Source: Armatimonadota bacterium (GTDB taxonomy: Bacteria > Armatimonadota > JAAZEB01). From it: a DNA stretch of 6,537 nt. Where the stretch lies: contig DUUU01000240.1 in assembly GCA_012841485.1 (NCBI GenBank), positions 1-6,537 on the forward strand, read 5' to 3'. The notes beneath the pieces were generated by a model. That model saw only the letters and a program-made list of their open reading frames with translations, was not told where the DNA came from and did not search any database. The translations under genes and the position numbers were made by a program. Positions within the stretch are counted from its first letter, which is position 1; the number at the start of each line of letters is the position of its first letter. Positions 1 to 5,014 of the stretch are shown piece after piece.

Positions 1-1038
1 AGGAGCATCCTGGCCCTCGATCACCGCCTCGGTGTTGAGTGTCTGCTCGCCGTGGATGCGGCGCGTCTCGCGCACCCCGACGCGGTGGGCCACCGCGGAG
101 AGCACGATCTCCCGGCATCCGGGCAGCTCAGCTTTCATGAAGTGCAGCGCCGCCTCCGCCTGGGCGGCCAGAGAGCCATAGGCTTTGGAACGCTGCTCGG
201 GATCGGTGGCGTCCACGTCGGCCAGGCGCGTCGCGTTCACGCACAGCTCGCGCTTCGCGAGAGAGGTGGGCGTTAGAAAGAACGCCGTGCAGGGGAAGAG
301 CGAGCCGTCACCAATGCGCCGGCCCAAGAGCGATCCCGACGCGGAAAGCGCCAGGTAGGGGTAGCCACGCTCGCGCAGGCGCCGGGCGCACTCCCGCGGA
401 TCGGTGGGCATCACCGGGCTCTCTGCCAGCAGGAACTCTCCCGGGTTCTCCTCGGCAAAGTTGAGGAGCGCCTCGAAGTCGACTCCTGCCACGCGAAACA
501 CCAGGCTGAGCGGCTGGAAGTGGTCCTGCCCATCGCCCGCGCATACGGGCGCTCCAGCAAGGGCGCAGAGTGAGGCGTCGCCCGTGGCATCTACCAGATA
601 GCGGGCGCGCACGTCGTGTTGCCCGGAGCGCGTCACCACGCGCACGCCCGTTATCGTTCCCTCGGAAACATCCACGCCTGCGGCAATCGCGGAGAGGAGC
701 AGGCGGACCCCGCTCTCGCGGAGGGCGGCGGCGAGCACTAGCCGCAGCGCCTCGGGGTCCACGCACACGCCATGCACCGCCCGCCAGTCACAGACGGGGC
801 CGATATAGCCACCCAGCGCGTCCACGCGCTCCAGGAGGTCGCGAAGGACCCCGCCTGCCACCCATTCCCCACGGGCGTTACACGCCCCCAGAATGGGGAG
901 GCCGGTCACCAGGTCGCCGCCCGGTGCGCTTTCCGACTCCACCAGGAGCGTGCGCGCGCCATTCCGGGCGGCTCCCACGGCGGCGCCGATCCCCGCTGCG
1001 CCGGCGCCCACGACCACCACGTCGTACTCTCGTTCCAC
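1..1038 (-). CDS. FAD-dependent oxidoreductase, FAD_oxidored-like (C-terminus cut by window edge)
   Basis: Only the first 346 codons are present; the 3' end lies beyond base 1. The N-terminus shows a Rossmann nucleotide-binding fold: strand YDVVVV, then GAGAAG at residues 11-16, and an acidic residue ending the second strand (LLVE, about 31-34). A GG pair at 40-41 and the TGLPILGACN stretch (45-54) follow, as is common in this flavoprotein group. A second dinucleotide-binding segment, YLVDATGD, is at 147-154. The RETRRIHGEQTL segment (323-334) is typical of FAD_oxidored-family (Pfam PF12831) proteins. The usual C-terminal FAD-contacting glycine motif is expected in the missing part. The GTG start is fixed by an in-frame TGA at 1042-1044 (the stop of the upstream gene) and a GGAAAG ribosome binding site six bases away. 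No signal peptide is seen, so a cytoplasmic location is likely. Substrate unknown; the operon partner suggests a carbohydrate-related compound (inference). Family call firm, role not. Confidence 0.92.
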   Translation of the reverse strand, partial: MEREYDVVVVGAGAAGIGAAVGAARNGARTLLVESESAPGGDLVTGLPILGACNARGEWVAGGVLRDLLERVDALGGYIGPVCDWRAVHGVCVDPEALRLVLAAALRESGVRLLLSAIAAGVDVSEGTITGVRVVTRSGQHDVRARYLVDATGDASLCALAGAPVCAGDGQDHFQPLSLVFRVAGVDFEALLNFAEENPGEFLLAESPVMPTDPRECARRLRERGYPYLALSASGSLLGRRIGDGSLFPCTAFFLTPTSLAKRELCVNATRLADVDATDPEQRSKAYGSLAAQAEAALHFMKAELPGCREIVLSAVAHRVGVRETRRIHGEQTLNTEAVIEGQDAP

Positions 1039-1041
1039 AGG

Positions 1042-3723
1042 TCACTTTCCAGTTGGGGGCAGCGTGATCCCTGGGCGCAGGGCATCGGCCAGGCTGACTC
1101 CCGCGTAGCTCGCGTAGATCCAGTCGTGGTGGTTCCACTTTGGTTCGGCGCGCAGCCGGTGCAAGGACCAGGGCGTGCTATCCGCGCAGAGGCCGTAGAT
1201 GGCACGCGCGGCTTCCGCCTGGACGGCCGGCTCCGGGGCGAAGGTGTTCGCCGCGTAGATGAAGCCATCGAGGGTGAGCGCCGAGCGGCCGGCCCCCCAG
1301 ATCCACCAGGGGCGGTCTGGGCCGCACAGCGGCTGGATCATCCGCTCGCGGAGAAACGCCTCGATCTCGGCGCGCAGCGCCTTGTCCGGCAGGAGCGCGT
1401 GCGCCCAGATGAAGCTCTCTACATAGGCGCCGTGAATGGTGTTCTTCTGCCGCTCCATCAGCCAGCGCGCATCCCCGGCGGCACGCTGCTGCTCCTCCAG
1501 ACCCCCGAAAAGCGTGGCGTGGGCCGCGGCGGTTGCAAGCGTGCATCCGATGGTGTAGAGGTTGATCTCCGGCGCGTAGATGCGCCGGATCTCCTTGAGG
1601 GGCACCATGGGACGCACGCCGTAGTCAGTTTTGCAGTAGCCGACGCCGATGCCGCCACCCTCGCACCGGAAATCCTCGCGGAAGCGGATATACTGTTCCA
1701 GCGACTTCAGATACCGCCCTCGTTCGCGCGCGGGTAGGTCGAGCGCCAGGCGGATGATCCCGGTAGCGATCTCGCCGCCGTCGGCCACGTAGCACTCCTC
1801 GCCTACGGAGGTGATCCCGTAGCCCATGCGGTAACCGCCATCCTCGCGCTGCTGCCGCAGGACCTCCTCGCCCCAGCGGCGCGCCGACGCCAGGTAGCGC
1901 CGGTCGCCGGTGAGCGCGTGCATCGCCAGGAGCGTGCGCGCCGCGCGGGCATCGTTGAAGGCGACGCCACTGTAGGTGCCGTTCTCCCGCTGGCGCTGGC
2001 AAAACTCGTCCGCGAGCATGCGCAGCGTCTGCGCCAGGTCGACTGTGCAGGTCGCCCGATCGATCTCCTCGCCATCGACGAGGATCGAGGCCTCCAGCCG
2101 GTAGGCTCCGGGGTTCAGCCGGGCCAGGGGCACGGTGACGCCTTTGACCAGGGCGCGCTTGCCCGCAGGCACTTGAGCGGACGCCGTTGCTTCCGCGAGT
2201 GGCGCTGCCTCACCGAGGGAGAAAACGCGGGTGCGTACTGTGGCGGTAGAATCGGACCCGGGTATGCCTGCCACCTCGGCAGCGATCTGCAACGTCGCGC
2301 CGGTCTCGCCGGCGGAGAACTCGGGCCGCAGCTCGCCCAGCAGCGGCCTGGATGTGAGCGCGTGCACCAGGCGCACCAAGGCCGCCCCAGAAGCGGCGTC
2401 CCTCGCGGAGTAGAGGTCCGGCGACTCGATGCCCGAGAAAGCCCACCGGCCGCCCGCGAACTCGCCGCGGGTCTGCACGATCAATGAGAACGCGGGTCCT
2501 ACCACCTTACCCCCGGCGGCGCGCGCCTCAACCAGTGTCTCCCGCCTTCCGGTGGACTGGCGCGCTACGGAGAGCCGGCCGCCAGGGTTATCCAGCCACG
2601 CCGTAAAGAGATCGTCGGCCCATCCGGTGGCCGTCCAGCCGCGCGCGGGCCTCTGTGGCACCGGCGGCGCGAGGGGATGCACGGGCACCAGCCGGGCGCC
2701 GTCTGGGATGCGCGTGCTCAGGGAGAAGAGGGGCATGACACCAGTGCCACCCGTGAGGTGACTTCCGAAGAAGACCTCCACGGGCGATGCCGCCGTGCGC
2801 ACCAGCGGGCGCGCTTTGCCCGCGCGAGCAACGGTAACCCCTGGCTCCCAGACGATATCATCGATCCAGAAGCGGTGGGCGCCGGTGCCCACCATCGCTT
2901 GCGTGTAGCCGAAGCGCAGCTCGCGGAGGGCTTCCGGGTGAAACGAGTCGCCCTCGCCCATGCGCGACGGGCTCGCATAGGCCACAAACTCCGTTGCATG
3001 GATGCGGTAGGTCTCCCACTTCTTGGTGAGGGGCACGATCGCTTTCCAGCGGGAGCCATCCGCTTCGCCCGCCTCAACGCAGAGGAAGGGCGTCGCTCCA
3101 TCGCCGCGCGCGCGGAAGCGCAGGATGGGCCGGTCCGCTCTTCCCGGACCGACACGCAGCAAGACGTATTCAAAGCCGGTGAGGGTGGGGGAGTGGGCCT
3201 CCAGAACATGCCCGCCCTTCTCCGCCACGGAGCGGATGACCGGCATATCGGGCCGGTCGGAGGCGGTGACCGCCTCGGGATTTGCGCCGTTCGGCTCGAA
3301 ATCGGCCACGACCAGAGGATCGCCGGGCAGTGGCTGGCGCAGCGCCTCGGCGGTGGCCCAGCCATCCCCCGCGGGCTGAAGTGGCTCCGTGAAGGCACGC
3401 CCGCCCAGCGTCAGGAGGGCTCCACCGCCGCGGAGGTAGGCAAGGAGGGCGTCGCGCGCGGGGGCAGGGTATCGCGAGCCGTAGGGTAGAACGAGGAGCG
3501 ATACGCGCCTGGTATCCAGGCGACCCGGCGTGGAGAGGTCCCTGCCGTTGACGACCTCGGTCGGGATGCCGGCATCCTGGAGCAACGCCCCCACGGATGC
3601 TACATCGGCGCCCCCTGGCAGCGCGTCCTGCCAGAGGAGCACGGTGCGCTCCTTTGCCGACACCGGCACGAGAGAGACCGCGAGAAGAATCCAGCAGAGG
3701 AGACAGGAGTATCGCTTGCCCAT
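1042..3723 (-). CDS. Secreted multidomain protein: GATase1-like domain with inserted CBM-like module, Ig-like domain, C-terminal alpha/alpha-toroid
   Basis: The protein has 893 residues. Residues 1-23 form a signal peptide (basic MGKR, hydrophobic core, VSA-K cleavage). Residues 26-130 look like a class I glutamine-amidotransferase/ThuA-type fold (LLVLPYGSRYP, then LRGGGALLTLGGRAF). The nucleophile position around 107-109 reads GGR, so no catalytic Cys. Residues 139-297 resemble a jelly-roll carbohydrate-binding module (ADFEP start, WKAIVPLTKKWETYRI, FWIDDIVWEP end). About 315-440 may complete the first fold (GPAFSLIVQTRGEFAGGRWAFSG), making the module an insertion. About 460-563 is an Ig-like beta-sandwich (LNPGAYRLEASILVDGEEI). 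Residues 565-890 are helical and toroid-like, with QREDGGYRMGYG (625-636), a GEECYVADGGE segment (641-651), WWIWGAG (806-812) and KWNHHDWIYASYAG (862-875). Catalytic activity cannot be assigned; glycoside hydrolase, lyase or pure binding are all possible. An AAGGGAG ribosome binding site six bases upstream supports the ATG. It is co-transcribed with the flavoprotein. Coding status firm, domain borders approximate. Confidence 0.92.
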   Translation of the reverse strand: MGKRYSCLLCWILLAVSLVPVSAKERTVLLWQDALPGGADVASVGALLQDAGIPTEVVNGRDLSTPGRLDTRRVSLLVLPYGSRYPAPARDALLAYLRGGGALLTLGGRAFTEPLQPAGDGWATAEALRQPLPGDPLVVADFEPNGANPEAVTASDRPDMPVIRSVAEKGGHVLEAHSPTLTGFEYVLLRVGPGRADRPILRFRARGDGATPFLCVEAGEADGSRWKAIVPLTKKWETYRIHATEFVAYASPSRMGEGDSFHPEALRELRFGYTQAMVGTGAHRFWIDDIVWEPGVTVARAGKARPLVRTAASPVEVFFGSHLTGGTGVMPLFSLSTRIPDGARLVPVHPLAPPVPQRPARGWTATGWADDLFTAWLDNPGGRLSVARQSTGRRETLVEARAAGGKVVGPAFSLIVQTRGEFAGGRWAFSGIESPDLYSARDAASGAALVRLVHALTSRPLLGELRPEFSAGETGATLQIAAEVAGIPGSDSTATVRTRVFSLGEAAPLAEATASAQVPAGKRALVKGVTVPLARLNPGAYRLEASILVDGEEIDRATCTVDLAQTLRMLADEFCQRQRENGTYSGVAFNDARAARTLLAMHALTGDRRYLASARRWGEEVLRQQREDGGYRMGYGITSVGEECYVADGGEIATGIIRLALDLPARERGRYLKSLEQYIRFREDFRCEGGGIGVGYCKTDYGVRPMVPLKEIRRIYAPEINLYTIGCTLATAAAHATLFGGLEEQQRAAGDARWLMERQKNTIHGAYVESFIWAHALLPDKALRAEIEAFLRERMIQPLCGPDRPWWIWGAGRSALTLDGFIYAANTFAPEPAVQAEAARAIYGLCADSTPWSLHRLRAEPKWNHHDWIYASYAGVSLADALRPGITLPPTGK
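1045..1050 (-). promoter_or_regulatory. Ribosome binding site of the FAD oxidoreductase, inside the upstream gene
   Basis: GGAAAG on the minus strand encodes the last two sense codons (Gly-Lys) of the 893-residue protein. It ends six bases before the GTG at 1038, with the TGA stop lying between. It decides the start: no ATG, GTG or TTG lies between the in-frame stop and this GTG. The arrangement favours translational coupling. Confidence 0.6.
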
Positions 3724-3729
3724 TGAGAA

Positions 3730-3736
3730 CTCCCTT
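3730..3736 (-). promoter_or_regulatory. Ribosome binding site of the secreted 893-residue protein
   Basis: AAGGGAG on the minus strand ends six bases before the ATG at 3723, a near-ideal spacing. The ATG is directly followed by a well-formed signal peptide, which independently supports this start. Confidence 0.7.
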
Positions 3737-3742
3737 CGGCGA

Positions 3743-3772
3743 CTGGCCCAGGGTGCCAGCCCGATTTCACCC
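3743..3772 (-). other. Two mutually exclusive small hairpins in the leader of the 893-residue protein
   Basis: CTGGC (3743-3747) pairs with GCCAG (3755-3759) around a 7-nt loop. GGGTG (3751-3755) pairs with CACCC (3768-3772) around a 12-nt loop. They share bases 3751-3759, so only one can form at a time. They lie 7-36 bases upstream of the AAGGGAG site on the minus strand. Each stem is only 5 bp, so chance in GC-rich DNA is a real alternative. Confidence 0.25.
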
Positions 3773-3843
3773 TCATTCGTGGATGCTGCCGCCTGTTCCT
3801 TCCATGCGGTGGCGGCTTGCGATTGGCCTGGAGCGGTCTTTTT

Positions 3844-3891
3844 TTCGCGCGTTCAAAAGGCTTCCGGGCGGGGTTCCCCCGCTCGCGCGAA
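3844..3891. repeat. Two-level inverted repeat (nested stem-loop)
   Basis: The outer arms TTCGCGCG (3844-3851) and CGCGCGAA (3884-3891) are perfect 8-bp complements. Nested inside, GCGGGG (3868-3873) pairs with CCCCGC (3877-3882) around a 3-nt TTC loop, and a G-T wobble (3867/3883) lengthens it. A 15-nt one-sided stretch (3852-3866) bulges on the left. Seven T's (3839-3845) overlap the left arm. On the plus strand the T-run precedes the stem, and on the minus strand the stem is followed by A's, so this is not a canonical intrinsic terminator in either direction. It may be a leader-RNA structure or a protein-binding site. Confidence 0.45.
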
Positions 3892-3966
3892 TGGATGGGG
3901 TGCGTGGCGCAGCCAGGTGTTCACTTGGAGGCCCCTGGCACGGGAAGTGCGGGAGTGATGACTGGC

Positions 3967-3976
3967 GTTCCGGAAC
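3967..3976. repeat. 10-bp perfect palindrome GTTCCGGAAC
   Basis: This perfect inverted repeat lies about 107 bases upstream of the metallophosphoesterase start and could be a dimeric regulator site. It contains TTCC/GGAA half-sites, as does the 11-bp palindrome at 4940-4950. No regulator is known from the sequence, and chance occurrence is possible. Confidence 0.25.
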
Positions 3977-4071
3977 CGAGGGGGATGCGAGCGGCTCTCG
4001 TGGCGGACGATGGCGGATCGCCCGCGTGTGCGCGCTTGTCCTGCGAGCCGGGCGGATAGAGGCGTCAGGAT

Positions 4072-4076
4072 GGAGG
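4072..4076 (+). promoter_or_regulatory. Ribosome binding site deciding the metallophosphoesterase start
   Basis: GGAGG ends six bases before the ATG at 4083, a better fit than for the in-frame ATG at 4077, which it abuts directly. The 4077 start would add Met-Ala and would need the weaker AGGA at 4067-4070. Confidence 0.7.
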
Positions 4077-4082
4077 ATGGCG

Positions 4083-4811
4083 ATGGTGATAGTGGCGGTC
4101 AGCGATCTGCATGGCGAGCTCTCCTGGCTGCCGGCCGCCCTGGACCGCATTCGCCCGCAACTCCTCCTCTGCGCGGGCGATTGGGGCGACCCGGGCCAGT
4201 TGCGCGAACAGGAGTTCATGCTGCTTCTCGAGCGCGCCCACGTGCTCTCGGTGTATGGAAACCACGATGACCGGCCTCTCCTTGCCAGACTGAAAAACGC
4301 GGATGGCACGCCCGTGTTGCTGGCTCAGGGCGAGACCCGCCGTGTCCTCGGGCTCACTGTAGCGGGGATCAGCGGGATCTGGGCCAAGACGAAGCTGGGC
4401 TCGCGGCTTAACCGGCAGTGGGAAGCAGCCAGGCGTCGCAAGCCCACGCTCGTCCTCGACGAATGGCTCGCCGGGCGCGAGTTGCCCCCATACGTCACCG
4501 ATGAGGAAGTGGAAGCCCTCGCCGCACGCATTGCCGGGCAGGAGATCGATATTCTGGTCACCCATGCCTGCCCTGCCGGATGGGGCGACCGGACCCCTGG
4601 CGGCGGCCATGGGGGCCAACGCTGTTTCCGCCAGGCCTCCGCCGCCATCCGCCCGAGCATTCATCTCTGCGGGCACCTTCACCGTCTCCAACGGAGCGAC
4701 CTCCCGGATGGGAGCGCGGTCCTGAACACGGGTCACGGTGCGATGCGCGAGGGATGGCAGATTCGATGGGATGACGGGCGCTGGGATGCTTCTCCGCTGG
4801 AGATCCCATAG
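4083..4811 (+). CDS. Calcineurin-like metallophosphoesterase
   Basis: This 242-residue cytoplasmic enzyme should use a two-metal centre to hydrolyse a phosphomonoester or phosphodiester. The full motif set is present: D-x-H at the start (SDLHGE, D8 and H10), GD (G32-D33), GNHD (residues 59-62), a downstream histidine in VTHACP (H161), and GHLH (197-200). The order and spacing fit the calcineurin-like superfamily (Metallophos, PF00149), and all predicted metal ligands are retained. A conserved-looking GGGHGGQRCF stretch (173-182) and NTGHGAMREGW (215-225) flank the last motifs. The first beta-strand begins right at the chosen start (VIVAVSD), as expected for a single-domain enzyme without a leader. 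There is no signal peptide or membrane segment. The open frame continues far upstream, to about 3597, but that extension overlaps the 5' end of the divergent gene and has no coding character. The substrate cannot be read from sequence. No functional tie to its neighbours is evident. Confidence 0.95.
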   Translation: MVIVAVSDLHGELSWLPAALDRIRPQLLLCAGDWGDPGQLREQEFMLLLERAHVLSVYGNHDDRPLLARLKNADGTPVLLAQGETRRVLGLTVAGISGIWAKTKLGSRLNRQWEAARRRKPTLVLDEWLAGRELPPYVTDEEVEALAARIAGQEIDILVTHACPAGWGDRTPGGGHGGQRCFRQASAAIRPSIHLCGHLHRLQRSDLPDGSAVLNTGHGAMREGWQIRWDDGRWDASPLEIP

Positions 4812-4934
4812 CGTGGTCAGGCGCGGCCTGCAAGCCGGGTCGCTCCCTGGCGCCGGCCAACCGAGACTCCCGGAAACGATCATCCCCCTGTCCCCATGGA
4901 TAAGGCCAGGCGCGGTCGCGCACGCCTGCCCGAT

Positions 4935-4965
4935 GGAAACTTCCTGGAAGCATCCACCCTCTAAT
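4935..4965 (+). promoter_or_regulatory. Candidate promoter, ECF-sigma-like, for the exported beta-protein
   Basis: GGAAACTT (4935-4942) resembles the GGAACTT -35 element of RpoE-type sigma factors with one extra A. Seventeen bases later, TCTAAT (4960-4965) matches both the TCTGA-like -10 of that class and 5 of 6 bases of the sigma-70 TATAAT box. No sigma-70 -35 is found at 16-18 bases. Transcription would start near 4972, giving an untranslated leader of about 43 bases. An 11-bp palindrome, CTTCCTGGAAG (4940-4950), overlaps the -35 end and could be an operator. This is pattern matching only. Confidence 0.3.
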
Positions 4966-4994
4966 AGAAGTGAGCATGGGGTGTGGCGAGGGGT

Positions 4995-5000
4995 GAGGAG
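4995..5000 (+). promoter_or_regulatory. Unusually distant, self-complementary ribosome binding site
   Basis: GAGGAG is the only good Shine-Dalgarno match before the ATG at 5015, but the gap is 14 bases. An in-frame TGA at 5006-5008 excludes an earlier start. The site lies in the palindrome AGGAGTCTCCT (4996-5006), in which AGGA can pair with TCCT around a 3-nt loop and partly mask the site. Confidence 0.35.
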
Positions 5001-5014
5001 TCTCCTGACGAGCG

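Larger units (their letters stand above)
3724..4082. other. Divergent intergenic region (359 bp)
   Basis: This stretch separates the minus-strand operon from the plus-strand phosphoesterase, so it should hold promoters for both. I could not find a convincing sigma-70 pair in either direction. What is visible: the minus-strand ribosome binding site (3730-3736), two alternative leader hairpins (3743-3772), a 7-T run (3839-3845) next to a strong two-level inverted repeat (3844-3891), a GCCAGG/CCTGGC inverted repeat (3912-3917 and 3934-3939), a 10-bp palindrome (3967-3976), and the plus-strand GGAGG site (4072-4076). Short open frames here have no coding character. Confidence 0.6.
4812..5014. other. 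Intergenic region between phosphoesterase and exported beta-protein (203 bp)
   Basis: Several GC-rich inverted repeats are present, the clearest being CAGGCG (4907-4912) with CGCCTG (4923-4928) around a 10-nt loop. None is followed by a T-run, so no intrinsic terminator for the phosphoesterase is supported. The 3' part carries the candidate promoter (4935-4965) and the distant GAGGAG site (4995-5000) of the next gene. The gap suggests that the two plus-strand genes are transcribed separately. Confidence 0.5.

Noticed and set aside
772..1737. Long plus-strand open frame (321 codons) across the flavoprotein and toroid genes
   Set aside because: It lies antisense to two well-supported genes, shows no domain or motif, and is a usual by-product of GC-rich codon use on the other strand.
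3817..4059. Possible 80-codon small gene in the divergent intergenic region
   Set aside because: It starts with TTG without a ribosome binding site, crosses the nested inverted repeat, and shows no coding character.
3597..4082. N-terminal extension of about 160 codons on the metallophosphoesterase
   Set aside because: The frame is open, but it overlaps the start of the divergent gene and has a composition unlike a real domain. The GGAGG site and the first beta-strand place the start at 4083.
4065..4883. Minus-strand open frame (272 codons) opposite the metallophosphoesterase
   Set aside because: It is fully antisense to a gene with an intact catalytic motif set and has no recognisable fold.
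4818..4915. Direct repeat CAGGCGCGG at 4818-4826 and 4907-4915
   Set aside because: Nine bases of pure GC-rich sequence repeated once is expected by chance in this composition; there is no flanking similarity or mobile-element sign.
4812..4930. Intrinsic terminator after the metallophosphoesterase
   Set aside because: GC-rich hairpins exist (for example 4907-4928), but none is followed by a T-run.
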